This document shows, piece after piece, positions 32,059-43,280 of a stretch of DNA of 64,000 nucleotides (position 1 is its first letter; each line of letters starts with the position of its first letter). The DNA is taken from NCBI GenBank assembly GCA_021397845.1, contig CM038038.1, forward strand, positions 56,538,748-56,602,747, in the 5' to 3' direction. This DNA is from Areca catechu (taxonomy: Eukaryota; Streptophyta; Magnoliopsida; Arecales; Arecaceae). A model generated the notes under the pieces. The model did no database searches. It worked only from the letters and a program-made list of their open reading frames with translations, and was not told where the DNA came from. The translations under genes and the position numbers were made by a program.

Positions 32059-33153
32059 CTAAAGACAAGGATGTTCAACTGAGATTACGGGATAGACCTT
32101 AGTGGCTGGGCATGGGACAAGGTCCAATTGTAAGAGGCTTGATTCAGTCATCCTAAGGAGAGGATCTACCATAGGGTGGGCAAACTTAAACAGTTCAGTA
32201 CAAAGATCTTCAATTGGTACTTGGGGAATGACTGTCATTAGAGGGTACGAACTGATAGCTCGGGCTAACACTATGAGTTCTTCCTGGGGGTATTTGACTA
32301 AAGGAACCTGATTCTCACAAATCTCTTGAATTTCTGAACTAGGTCCTACCACTTGGTTGCTCTCCAAGGTCTCCTCAGGTAAGGAACCAATAGTATCGAT
32401 GTCACATTCTTCAAGTTCTTCCCCCTCATATTCATCAACTAGACTCAAGCCATCATCATATACTTCCTCGATGCCATCTTTAATGGGTTTCAGGTCAGTG
32501 GTAATCGGGTCAACTGATTCTAGGCTTGTCATACCTAACCGTTCTTCCTCATTGGTAGGCTTGGGTTCTCCCTCATTAATGTCATCCTTAGGATTCTTAC
32601 CACTTAGCTGTGCACAAGCCAGTCCTATGCATGGGCACTGACTTGATTTATGGCCTCTTTCTCCACAAAACCAACATTCTTGCGATATAGGAACCTGGGT
32701 CACACTGGGTTTCAAGCTAGTAGAGACCTTACTTGGGTATGGGTGTGGATCTAAATGGTTTGATCTAGAAGACTTGGGTTGTTGAGTGACTGGTCTAGAA
32801 TATTGTAAGGGCATCTCATTGACACGATCTACACTATAGATATCATGGTTAGGCTTCCTAAGGTTATGCTCAGGATCACGGTATACGGTCCTCCTAGGCT
32901 CCTGGCATGGGTGAGGTTGGGGCCTATTAAATTTTGGATCAGGGGTCCAATTTTGATGTCTACGTTTCTCAAGCACTTGGACTCGATCCCTAAGCTTGGT
33001 AAGATCCTCATGGACTGGATTCCTAAACTGGGCAACAATATCAGTCATATCCTGACTCAATTTGTTCATACTCTCAGTAAGAGCTCTAACCATGGCCTCT
33101 AAATCAGGTTGGGTTTGACCAGGTTGGTAGGGTACTCCATTCCGGGTAGACAT
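32059..33153 (-). CDS. gag: GyC gag-like protein with long acidic tail
   Basis: The open frame starts at 33153 (MSTRNGVPYQPGQTQPDLEA), or six residues earlier in the ORF at 33171. It has a coiled-coil-like N-terminus, a Pro/Arg-rich middle and one zinc knuckle CWFCGERGHKSSQC, then a long Glu/Asp-rich tail. The capsid domain of GyA (LYWGNIEL...FRAGLR) is missing. About 360 residues are intact. The conserved start and knuckle suggest RNA binding for packaging in trans; the acidic tail has no known counterpart to me. Confidence 0.7.
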   Translation of the reverse strand: MSTRNGVPYQPGQTQPDLEAMVRALTESMNKLSQDMTDIVAQFRNPVHEDLTKLRDRVQVLEKRRHQNWTPDPKFNRPQPHPCQEPRRTVYRDPEHNLRKPNHDIYSVDRVNEMPLQYSRPVTQQPKSSRSNHLDPHPYPSKVSTSLKPSVTQVPISQECWFCGERGHKSSQCPCIGLACAQLSGKNPKDDINEGEPKPTNEEERLGMTSLESVDPITTDLKPIKDGIEEVYDDGLSLVDEYEGEELEECDIDTIGSLPEETLESNQVVGPSSEIQEICENQVPLVKYPQEELIVLARAISSYPLMTVIPQVPIEDLCTELFKFAHPMVDPLLRMTESSLLQLDLVPCPATKVYPVISVEHPCL

Positions 33154-34049
33154 GATGATGCAAGCAAACATACAAAATGAGACTCAACTGAAACGACTAC
33201 GGGCTAACTAGACCTAGAGCCCAAACTAGATGCCCAATTAGAGTGGCAAGCTAGCCTGTAGTAACTCGGGACTCAGCCAGGCAGGTGTAAGGGGAGTGTT
33301 AGGTCCCTAGATGCCAATCCTAGACACCAATCAGTGATTGGCCAGGTAGGTGGACCAGCACACAAGCCCTTCGGGATAGAATCCCTGAACCACCGTTCTA
33401 GACACTGAGTACAAAGCACACATAGAGTAACTAGACAAACTGACTCAACATTAGCCTAGACCCGACTTGTTGGTGTCCCTAGCCCACTAGGGCAAATTAA
33501 GTCTAACAAATTTTAAAATTAGGCTTAGGATCGAATGAATGGATGGTAGTTTTGGGCTAAAAAGAGGTTATCAACTCCTCCCCTTATCTTAGATGCTCAA
33601 TTGCCCTTAAGATGAATTAGGAGATGATCACTCAAAAAAAAAAAAAAACTGAATTGCAGAAACCCAGAAATAGAGTTACTATAATTTAACTCTAAGAAAT
33701 TCCACATAAACCAATAAATTACAAAAGAATTATGTAAAATAGTTTCAATTATACTGGTTCAATCAAAACAAAAATTATATAATTTGGAGTTATCTGCAAT
33801 GAGAAACAATTCCTGCAACAGGATAGTTACAGACTAAAAACAGAATGCTTCCCCCGTTTACAATTCCTGCTACGAAGTTGTAACCCAACGGATCCCCTAC
33901 ATGCCCTAGGAACACCCCGTGGAATGGGAAGAGGAGGTTTGCACCTCGCTTCATTCCTAGGACTGGACGTCCTGGGGAGTCTACTTCAAGCAGACAAAGT
34001 AAAAAGAGAGAGACTCAAAACAAGCAAGCAAAACAGAAACCCTAGACAG
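33154..34049 (-). other. GyC untranslated leader
   Basis: It has the family leader with the CCTGGCCAAT/ATTGGTGTCTAGG module in reverse (about 33320-33350) and the adjoining blocks. An A-run is at 33633-33648. No ORF. Confidence 0.8.
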
Positions 34050-34062
34050 GGCTCTGATACCA
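34050..34062 (-). other. GyC primer-binding site
   Basis: The minus strand reads TGGTATCAGAGCC. Two further near-copies of this site lie within the adjoining LTR (about 34083-34092 and 34113-34123). Confidence 0.9.
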
Positions 34063-34066
34063 AGAT

Positions 34067-34128
34067 TGATGCAGAACGATTCCTCTGATACCAAGATTGA
34101 TGCAGAATGATTGCTCTGATACCAAAAA
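34067..34128 (+). repeat. 31-bp tandem units of LTR end plus primer site (GyC)
   Basis: TGATGCAG occurs at 34067, 34098 and 34129, exactly 31 bp apart. Each unit holds the LTR terminus and a CTCTGATACCA primer-site copy. The third start is the ordinary family LTR end, so the LTR has grown by two units. Confidence 0.85.
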
Positions 34129-34416
34129 TGATGCAGAACAAAAGAAGAGATGATGCGATGCGGAAGTAAATTGAGACTAATTCTTTTTTTTTTTGTTTTT
34201 TTATATTTTCAGAAGTCGGCTTTGACTCATAGGAAAGCTAAACTAAATTGAAAGAAACTAGGTAATAATTGAAAGCACAATTTAAAAGAAACTGGGTTAT
34301 CAGAGTAGTTCAGAAGTAACGGATCGCTGGGGGTTGAGAAACTCCCAGACCAAGGATTTCGCTCTGAACTTTCAACAGGATAGAAGTAAAGAGAAGAGAA
34401 GGGTACAGACGAGACA

Positions 34417-34421
34417 GTGAT
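34417..34421 (+). repeat. Target duplication of GyB, left (GTGAT)
   Basis: GTGAT precedes the GyB terminus and recurs at 52129-52133. Joining the flanks restores GACAGTGATCTTCACAG, as in the uninterrupted GyC 3' LTR near 29214. Confidence 0.95.
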
Positions 34422-36028
34422 TGATACAGAATAAATAAAGGGATGCGATGTGGAAGTAAATTAAGATTAACTAATTTTTTTGTTGTTTTTATATGTTTGT
34501 AGAAGTTGGCTTCAAATCAAAGAAAAGTTAACCTAACACTGAAAGATACTAATATGATAATTGAAAGCACAATTTTAAGGAAACTAAATTATCAGAGTAG
34601 TTCAGAAGCAACGGATCGCTGGGGGTTGAGAAACTCCCAAACCTAGGGTTTCGCTCCGAACTTTCAACAGAACAGAAATAAAGAGAAGAGATGGTTTACC
34701 TAACCAGACAATGATCTTCACAGATTTTGGTGGAAGAACTCTCCCGAGCAGATTGTTGGATCCTCGGATTCAGATATCTTCGCAATGGATCCTCCAATAC
34801 TGGTCCTTTGGCGGGTTGGCTTCTCCTGAACTCAAGATCTGGAAGAGAAGAAAAACAATTGATGGAATCAGAGAGTCAAGGGAAAAATTTACCAGGTTGA
34901 TGAACTTGAAGATTGAAATTGCTGAAAACTGGATTCTCCTGGAAGCTGATGTGATTTTCCTTGGAACTTGCTCTGGATCTGAAGTAGCCGGACTGGATCT
35001 GGATGAAGGTGGACGGCCTGGACTTGTAGAGAGAGAGAGGCCGTGGGAGATGGAAGGAGCTAGGGTTTGATGGATTGAAAATAATGAAGGGCGGCTAGGG
35101 TTTTGGATTTTTAAGTGGCTAACCTAGGGTTTTGGATAAAGATGGAGATCTCTCACCTCCTCAAGGCTCCAATGGAACCGGATTACCCCCTCACGGAGCT
35201 CAACACTTAGAATAGTGCGGAAGAAGAGAAACCTAGGTTACTCAACACAAGAGAATAGCAAAAATAATTTTTCTTCATTCATAGATTGTTTTCAACTTAC
35301 AAGAAGGATGTAATTTATAATGCTTTACAAGGGAGAAGGGTTTCATATTTTCCCATGTGGGACTAAAGGAGGGGATCTCCAAATTAGGGCAAATCCCTTA
35401 CATATGGTTGGCCAAAATACCAAAAAATAGGATTTGGGTTATAAATGGCAGGTAGATGGCGCCACCTTGCTTGGAATTTTTCAAGAAAATTTCTTCCTTT
35501 CCTGGATGAACTCTTTTGGACTCCTCCTTTTCTTCCTCCCTAAGTCAAGGCTCTTCCCATCTTTGTTTTAGGTGTTTTTGGCAGGTAATGGGCGCCCCTT
35601 GATATTCTCTTCCAAGAAAAACTTCTTCCCTTGTTTGCTTGGAATCACTTGGGAAAGTCTTGGCCGCCCCCTTGATTTGTGCTCTTCTCTTTATCTGGTG
35701 CATGAAAGAAGGGAGTTGCCATCTGTGGAGTGGGGACCAAAGGCTGCTGGATGTGGATATGGCACCCCTTGGACTGGGAGTGTAGCTGGGAGTGTGGTGT
35801 CCACTTGCCTCGTCTTGGGAGAAAATGTAACATCCCGGTTGAAACCCTAGTCCACTACTGAGTCAACATGACACAACAAAATAAAATGCAGGTAATGTAG
35901 ACTCAAGCTAAATTGAGTTGATCTAGTCAACTCTTATTACAAACCAAAAACCCTAATTCTTCGGGCAAGGTTAATCAGAGATCCAGATGGAGCTCTGAAG
36001 TCTTCTTCTGAGTCTGGTGCCCGCACCA
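34422..36028 (-). mobile_element. GyB 3' LTR (1607 bp)
   Basis: Plus-strand ends TGATACAG (family TGATGCAG, one change) and CCCGCACCA. It pairs with the LTR at 50525-52128. An antisense 119-residue frame (34711-35070) is open in GyB and partly in GyA copies; I treat it as a chance frame. Confidence 0.94.
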
Positions 36029-37705
36029 ATTCTCCCAGGGTGGGAGGAACTCGACCCTGTCGAGTAAGGCTCAAGTTGGCTCTGGTATCTCTCCAAGAGG
36101 TCTGGGTCCAATTCTTGTAATTCTTCTCCGGAGATCCAAGAGTCATCAGAATCTGGCCTTCCTTGCCAGCGGACCAGGTACCTTTGGTATCCTCGATTAC
36201 GAGTAGAGATAACCTGATCATCCAGGATCTTTTCAATATGCTCTTTCCTCACAGGCCAGTTTGTTGGTGGACACACAGGGTCGGGATCACTCTCAATGAT
36301 AGGGTTAGGCTCAAAAGGCTCACTAGGAATCACAGCTGGCTCCTTGTACTCTACTAAGTCTGTAATGTTGAAAGTAGAGCTAATGCCTAGTTTTGGAGGC
36401 AACTCGAGCACATAGGCATTGGATCCTACTCTCTTTACCACTCTAAATGGTCCAGCTCCCCTAGCATGTAACTTTCTAACGGTTCCAGGAGGAAACCATT
36501 CAGGCCTTAACCTAATCATCACATAGTCTCCCTCAACAAAAGATTTGACTCGCCTTTGAGTATCAGCCAACTTCTTATAAGTTTCATTACTTAAATTTAT
36601 TTTGGCATGAATTTCTTTATGCAAGTCTTTTACATGCTGTGCAAAATTCTTAGCAGACTTGGAGACTCGAGTGTGGACAGGTAAAGGGACTAGGTCAAGA
36701 GGTGTGTGAGGTTTGTACCCATGTACAATTTCAAATGGACTCTTACCCGTAGACCTATTGACCGAGTCATTGTACGCAAATTCTGCCCTTGGTAGGTATA
36801 AATCCCAATTTCTGGTGTTTTCACCAACAAGACATCTCAGCAGATTTCCTAGGCTACGGTTCACTACTTCAGTTTGGCCATCAGTTTGGGGATGATAGGC
36901 AGTTGAAAACTTAAGTTTTGTCCCTAACTTATGCCGAAGGGTCTTCCAAAAGTAACTGGTGAACCGGACATCCCTATCTGAAACGATTGTCTTAGGTAGG
37001 CCATGGAGTCTAACTATCTCATTGAAGAAAAGTGTGGCTACCTTAGACGCATCAAAGGTTTGGGAACAAGGCAAGAAGTGGGCCATTTTAGAGAATCGGT
37101 CGACTACGATACAGATAGAATCATGTCTCCTCTGGGTCTTAGGTAAACCTAACACAAAATCCATACTCACATCTTGCCAAGGACGATCTGGGACAGGGAG
37201 TGGGGTATAAAGGCCAGTGTTTTGTTTTCGCTGTTTGGCAACAGCGCAGGTTCGACATCTAGCTACAATATTAGCTACATCCCTTTTCAAGCTAGGCCAG
37301 AAAAAGTGGTCTTCAATAGCTAGAATGGTCTTGTCTTTTCCAAAATGGCCGGCTAAACCTCCAGCATGGATTTCCCAAATCAAAAATTCCCTAAGAGAAG
37401 TTCTAGGGATGCAAAGCCTATTTTTGAAGAACAAAAAACCATCTACAAGGGTATAATCCTGGTGATTACTAGATGGTCCTTGAACTAGATCTTGATACAC
37501 AGTTGTGAAATCCGGACAAGACTCATATTCCTCTTGATTTGCTCAAACCCTATGACCTCAGTTCTAACAGAAGTTAATAACAGAGATCGGCGACTAAGGG
37601 CATCAGCTACCTTATTCTCAACTCCAGCCTTATGTTTCAGGACAAAAGTATAGGACTGGATATATTCTACCCACTTAGCATGCCTAGGGTTAAGCTTCTT
37701 TGGGA
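35971..37705 (-). pseudogene. pol: GyB pol: RNase H end, integrase and chromodomain
   Basis: The 509-residue open frame (35971-37500) is the best-preserved integrase here. It has an HHCC zinc finger (HAGGLAGHFG to CRTCAVAK, residues ~45-90), a DDE core with MDFVLGLP, VSDRDVRFTSYFWKTL and QTEVVNRSL, an SH3-like tail and a chromodomain near residues 415-470. It catalyses cDNA insertion; the chromodomain defines it as a chromovirus. The stop is inside the LTR. Upstream, 37501-37705 is the RNase H end, cut by GyA at 37706-37710. Confidence 0.9.
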
Positions 37706-37710
37706 GTTCA
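37706..37710 (+). repeat. Target duplication of GyA, left (GTTCA)
   Basis: GTTCA before the GyA 5' LTR recurs at 46570-46574. Joined flanks restore the RNase H sequence GGGAGTTCAGAAATC, the reverse of GyA's own coding sequence at about 43275. Confidence 0.96.
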
Positions 37711-39318
37711 TGGTGCGGGCACCAGACTCAGAAGAAGACTTCAGAGCTCCATTGGCTCTTTGATTGACATTGCCCGAGAAATTAGGGTTTGTAATAAAGG
37801 TTGACCTGGTCAACCAGTTAATTTATTTCTTGAGTCACCATTTAAATTTTGTTGAGTCATGTTGACTCGATGCAAGTCCCGATGTGGTTTCAATTTGGTC
37901 CAAAATGGTGCCACATTTGTCTTCCAATCAAATCAAGGTTCAAGCAAGTGGAGGCCACACTCCAAGCCACACGCCCAGCCACACTCCGAGCACACGCCAG
38001 AGTCCAGGAGGTGCCACAGAGGCATCCCAGTGTCATGGTCCCCTCATCCAAAGAAGAAAAAAATTAAATGGAAGCTAATTTAAAGGAGGCGCCCATACCT
38101 GCCAATTTGTCTAAGCAAAGAAGGAAAAGACTTCTCTTGGAGAAAAAATCAAAGAAGGACATCCAATTGAAGTTCAAATCAAAATCAAAGAGCTTAACTT
38201 GGAGTGGAAGAAAAGAAGAAATGCCATAAGAAGAAGAGGACTCCAAATCCAAATCCAACTCCAAAGGAGGCGCCATAAAAATTCCAAAAAAAATTCCTTT
38301 ATGGCCGTCCCAAATTTTTTTGAACTCTTGGTCGGCCAAGAGAGGAGATTTTCTACCTAATATAGAGGTGGAGGAGTTTAGTCCCACATGGGAATTTGTA
38401 CAAGCTTGGAGAAAATTTTAGGTCTATATAATAGACCCCTCTTTGTAACTTTAAGAAATCAATGAAAAAAATATTTTTGCTATTCTCTTGTGTTGAGTGA
38501 CCTAGGTTTCTCTTCTTCTGCACTATTCTAAGTGTTGAGCTCCGTGAGGGGGTAATCCGGGTTCCATTGGAGCCTTGAGGAGGTGAGAGATCTCCATCTT
38601 TATCCAAAATCCTAGGTTAGCCACTTGAAATTCCAAAACCCTAGCCGCCCTTCATTATTTTCAATCCATCAAACCCTAGCTCCATCCATCTCCCATGGCC
38701 TCTCTCTCTCTACAAGTCCAGGCCGTACACCTTCATCCAGATCCAGTCCGGCTACTTCAGATCCAGAGCAAGTTCCAAGGAAAATCACATCAACATCCAG
38801 GAGAATCCAGTTTTCAGCAATTTCAATCTTCAAGTTCATCAACCTGGTAAATCTTTCCCTTGACTCTCTGATTTCCATCAATTGTTTTTCTTCTCTTCCA
38901 GATCTTGAGTTCAGGAGAAGCCAACCCGCCAAAGGACCAGTTTTGGAGGATCCATTACGAAGATATCTGAATCCGAGGATCCAACAATCTGCTCGGGAGA
39001 GTTCTTCCACCAAAATCTGTGAAGATCATTGTCTGGTTAGATAAACCATCTCTTCTCTTTATTTCTGTTCTGTTGAAAGTTCGGAGCGAAACCCTAGGTC
39101 TGGGAGTTTCTCAACCCCAGCGATCCGTTGCTTCTGAACTACTCTGATAATTTAGTTTCCTTAAAATTGTGCTTTCAATTATCATATTAGTATGTTTCAA
39201 TGTTAGGTTAACTTTTCTTTGATTTGAAGCCAACTTCTACAAACATATAAAAACAAAAAAAAAAATTAGTTAATCTTAATTTACTTCCGCATCGCATCCC
39301 TTTATTTGTTCTGCATCA
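37711..39318 (+). mobile_element. GyA 5' LTR (1608 bp)
   Basis: TGGTGCGGGCACC...TTCTGCATCA. It differs from its partner (44959-46569) at only scattered positions by eye, so the insertion is recent. It holds a TATA box inside a palindrome (38421-38437) and GGCGCC boxes near 38087 and 38268. Small frames inside are chance frames. Confidence 0.96.
38421..38437 (+). promoter_or_regulatory. TATA box inside a palindrome (GyA 5' LTR)
   Basis: GGTCTATATAATAGACC is a 17-bp inverted repeat centred on the TATA box. The 3' LTR has the same sequence around 45672-45688. Promoter role inferred from position about two-fifths into the LTR. Confidence 0.6.
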
Positions 39319-39322
39319 TTTT

Positions 39323-39335
39323 TGGTATCAGAGCC
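39323..39335 (+). other. GyA primer-binding site
   Basis: TGGTATCAGAGCC follows the LTR end by four bases and is complementary to initiator tRNA-Met. Confidence 0.95.
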
Positions 39336-40225
39336 CAGTCTAGGGTTTCTGATTTGCTTGCTAGCTTGTTTTGATTGTTTTCTCTTTTTATTTTGTCTGC
39401 TCGAAGTAGACTCCCCAGGATGTCCGGTCCTAGGAACTAAGCGAGGTGCAAGCCTCATCCTCCCATTCCATGGGGTGTTCCTAGGGCGTGTATGGGATCC
39501 ATTGGGTTATAACTTCGTAGCAGGGATTATAAACGGGGAAGACAATCTAGTTGCAGCCCGTAATTTCTCTGTTGTCTGAATTATTTCTCCCTGCATCAAA
39601 CTCCGAATTGCATGATTCTTGCTTCTTTGAAACCAGTATAATTGATCCTATTTTCCATAATTTTTCTGTGATTTATTGGTTTCGGTAAAAATTCTGAGCA
39701 TTAAAATACAACAACTCTATTTTTTGTGTTCTGCAATTCAATTCTTTTGGAGTGATCATCTCATAATTTACTTAAGGGCAATTGAGCATCTAAGATAAGG
39801 GGAGGAGTCGATTACCTCTCCTTAGCCCAAAACCACCATCCATCATTCGAACCTAGACCTAATTTAAAATCAGTTAGACCTAATTTGCCCTAGTGGGCTA
39901 GGGACACCAATTGGTCGGGTCTAGGCTAGTGTTGAGTCAGTTTGCCGAGTTATTCTGTGTGTGCTTAGCACTCAGTGTCTAGAACGGTGGTTCAGGGATC
40001 CATTCCCGAAGGGCTTGTGTGCTGGTCCGCCTACCTGGCCAATCACTGATTGGTGTCTAGGATTGGCAATCAGGGACCTAACACTCCCCTTACACCTGCC
40101 TGGCTGAGTCCTGAGTTACTACAGGCTAGCTTGCCACTCTGATTGGGCATCTAGTTTGGACTCTAGGTCTAGTGATCCAGTAGTCGATTTAGTCTAGTCT
40201 CATTTGTGTGCTTGCTTGAATCATC
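39336..40225 (+). other. GyA untranslated leader
   Basis: It has no supported ORF. It has a hairpin AAGGGGAGG/CCTCTCCTT near 39797-39823, CCCTAG/CTAGGG near 39888-39903, and the module shared with the copia leader (39975-40107) with CCTGGCCAAT (40034-40043) facing ATTGGTGTCTAGG (40049-40061). Confidence 0.8.
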
Positions 40226-41335
40226 ATGTCTACCAGAAATGGAGTGCCATATCAACCTGGTCAAACCCAACCTGATTTAGAGGCCATGATCAGAACTCTT
40301 ACTGAAAGTATGGCTAAAATGAATCAGGATATGACAAACACTATGGCCCAGTTTAGCGCACAAATTCATGAGGATCTTACCCAACTTAGGGACCGAGTCC
40401 AAGTTCTTGAAGAACCTAGACATCGGAATTGGACTCCTGACCCCGATTTTAATGTGCCTCAACCTCACCCACATCAGGAGCCTAGAAGGCCTTTATATAG
40501 AGATCCTGAACCTAATCATAGGAGGCCTGACCCAGAGCCTGAAGATAGAGATGATAGGTTCATCAGGAACATCAAATTAGATGCACCCACTTTTGATGGT
40601 AGTCTGAACCCTAAGGTGTATTCTGATTGGGAGGGTGAGATGGACCAATACTTTGAGTGGTATGCTATGTCTGAGGAGAGGAAATACAAGTTTGCCAAGA
40701 TGAAATTAGTGCGTCAAGCTAGGTTATACTGGGGGAACATTGAGCTAACCATTAGGAGACGGAATGTTGAGCCCATAACCACTTGGCAGGGTATGAAAGA
40801 AAAACTGAGAGATAAATACCTACCCATTTCATACCAGCAAAACCTGTTAGACCAATGGCAAAACGTGAAACAAGGAAACCGATCTGTCTCAGACTACATA
40901 GCTACTTTTGATGAATACCTAATGAGATGTGATGTGAGTGAAGCCCACGAAGTCACTTTGTCTAGATTTAGGGCTGGACTGAGGGAAGATATCAAGAGAG
41001 AACTATTTCTAAGAGAGGTTACTGATCTAGACCAAGCCTACCAGATTGCACTGAACACTGAGAAATTTCAGAGAGGACCTATACCTTCTAGGGTTAGTGC
41101 CCCAATCCCAAGGAATGGACCTAGCCAAGTTATCCCTAGTAAACCTTTTCAGGGTACTTCTACCCCTAGGCCCATGGACAAAGGTAAGGCACCTGACACC
41201 CAGAGAACCCGTAGTTCAAATATCACCTGTTTTAAGTGTCAGAAACCAGGTCACATTTCCAGTCAGTGTACTGCCATAGCCTGTTCAAGTGTCATAAGGT
41301 AGGTCATGTTGCTAGCCAGTGCCCACGGAGATCCC
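40226..41335 (+). pseudogene. gag: GyA gag: capsid and two zinc knuckles
   Basis: Starts MSTRNGVPYQPGQTQPDLEA at 40226, the conserved family start. The capsid (gypsy retrotransposon gag family) includes YFEWYAMSEERKYKFAKM, LYWGNIEL and FRAGLREDIKREL. Two CCHC knuckles follow, CFKCQKPGHISSQC and one of the type CFKCHKVGHVASQC. One T is lost between them (about 41283) relative to GyB, so the second knuckle and everything after is in another frame. Otherwise open for 358 residues. Confidence 0.9.
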
Positions 41336-42246
41336 TTTACATAGAAGAGGGAGAGAATGATAATTCCGAGCCTAGTGAGGAATTTGAAGAAGAAGTTTAT
41401 GAGGCCGGAATGAATTTGGTTGAGGAGTATGAAGGAGAGGAGGAACCCAATGAATCTAACCAATTAGGAGTTGTAAGATGCATCCTATCCCAGAATCTAG
41501 TTCAAGAGGATTGGCGTAGGACTAACATCCTACAGACTTTTCTTAAATTAGGGGATAAGGTATGTAAGATCATCATAGATAGTGGGAGCTGTGTAAATGC
41601 CATCTCTACTAGCACTGTCAAGATGTTAGGCTTAATCCCAGTTCCCCATCCCAACCCCTATAAGGTTTCTTGGGTAGATTCTACCTCCATACCCATCCAG
41701 TCTAGATGTCAAGTCCAAATCCAAATGCAATCTTATCACGAAAAGATTTGGTGCGATGTCTTACCCATGGGGGTGAGCAGTATAATTCTCGGAAGACCTT
41801 GGTTGTATGATCATGATGCCACCCTCTTAGGAAAATCCAATACCTGTGTCTTTAGTTTCAATGGGAAGAAGATTACGATCCATTCAGTTCCCCCTAAGGA
41901 CAAGGTAACTAAAGGAGCCGGTAAGGTTAAGGAGATGAAAACTGGAGTGAACCTAATCAGTGCTAAGGATCTAGAACAAGAAATTCATAGTGGTTCACCC
42001 ATCTGGATGTTGACTGCTAAGGAACTTAGAACTTCGGAACCCTCAGAGCCTCCTAAAGAAGTTAAACCTGTGTTAAAAGAATTTGAGGATGTCTTTCCCG
42101 AGGATTTGCCAGACCACCTTCCACCTCTTAGGGATATCCAGCATGCCATAGATCTAATCCCAGGAGCGACTTTGCCCAACTTGCCCCATTACAGGATGAA
42201 TCCATCTGAGCATGAAAAACTGCAAAAGCAGGTTGGAGAATATTGA
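41336..42246 (+). pseudogene. pol: GyA pol: acidic linker and aspartic protease
   Basis: A short acidic linker (NLVEEYEGEEEPNE) leads to the protease, whose active-site DSG is at 41578-41586 (IIIDSGSCVNAIS), with a downstream LGRPWLYDHDA motif near 41790-41820. It cuts the polyprotein. The frame ends at a TGA at about 42244 where one T is missing relative to GyB. Confidence 0.87.
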
Positions 42247-43280
42247 GGAAGGGGTTTATTAGAGAAAGCCTTAGCCCTTGTGCAGTCCCAGCCTTACTGA
42301 CCCCAAAGAAAGATGGCACGTGGAGGATGTGTGTTGACAGTCGTGCCATCAATAAAATTACAATCAAATATAGGTTTCCCATCCCTAGACTAGATGACAT
42401 GCTTGATATGATGGCTGGTGCAATGGTTTTTTCTAAGATTGATCTCAAAAGCGGCTATCATCAGGTTAGGATTAGACCCGGGGATGAATGGAAAACTGCT
42501 TTCAAAACTAAGGATGGTCTTTATGAATGGGTTGTTATGCCTTTTGGGTTGTCCAATGCCCCTAGTACTTTCATGAGAATTATGACCCAGGTACTTAGAG
42601 CTTTCATAGGAAAATTTGTGGTGGTCTATTTTGATGACATCCTGATCTATAGTAAGACCCCAGCAGATCACCTAGGCCACCTTAGAGCAGTCTGCCAAGT
42701 TTTGAGGAATGATAGACTCTACGGTAATCTTAAGAAGTGTGAATTCATGACTAGTAGAGTTATCTTTCTTGGTTTTGTAGTAACCCCTGACGGCGTGACG
42801 ACCGATCCTGAGAAGATTAGGTCCATAGTAGACTGGCCAGAGCCAACCAATGTGCATGAAGTTAGAAGTTTCCACGGCTTGGCTACCTTCTATAGGCGAT
42901 TCATCAAGGGGTTTAGTACTTTAGCTGCTCCTATCACTGATTGTATTAGGAAGGGAGAATTTCATTGGACTAAGTCAGCCCATAAAGCCTTCCTAGATCT
43001 TAAGGATAAAATGACCCAGGCACCCATTCTGAGATTACCCGATTTTTCTAAAGTATTTGAGGTTGCCTGTGATGCTTCAGGTGTAGGAATAGGTGGAGTC
43101 CTAAGCCAAGAGAATCATCCCATAGCATTCTTTAGTGAAAACATAATGATGCTAAGCTTAGGTATTCTACCTATGATAAGGAATTTTATGCGGTGGTGCA
43201 AGCTTTGCGTTACTGGAGACATTATTTGCTACCGCAGGAATTTGTACTATTTTCGGACCATGAGGCTCTTAGATTTCTGA
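42247..43280 (+). pseudogene. pol: GyA pol: reverse transcriptase and start of RNase H
   Basis: The 345-residue open frame has LTPKKDGTWRMCVDSRAINK, SKIDLKSGYHQVRI, YFDD at 42627-42638, FLGFVVTPDGV and the RNase H start EVACDASGVGIGGVLSQ (about 43060-43110). A small deletion near 43140 shifts the frame in the RNase H domain. Confidence 0.92.

Larger units (their letters stand above)
34067..34421 (-). mobile_element. GyC 5' LTR, first part
   Basis: It matches the GyC 3' LTR from 28931 onward up to CAGACGAGACAGTGAT, where GyB is inserted. It continues at 52129. Confidence 0.92.

Noticed and set aside
34711..35070. Antisense 119-128 residue ORF in gypsy LTRs (also at 50813-51199, 45920-46174 and 38669-39013)
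   Set aside because: It recurs only because the LTRs are copies, is interrupted in GyA, and shows no recognisable protein feature.
38847..38901. Possible intron in the gypsy LTR (GGTAAATC ... TTCTCTTCCAG)
   Set aside because: Good-looking splice sites, but at about 55 nt it is shorter than usual plant introns, and no coding reason for splicing is visible.
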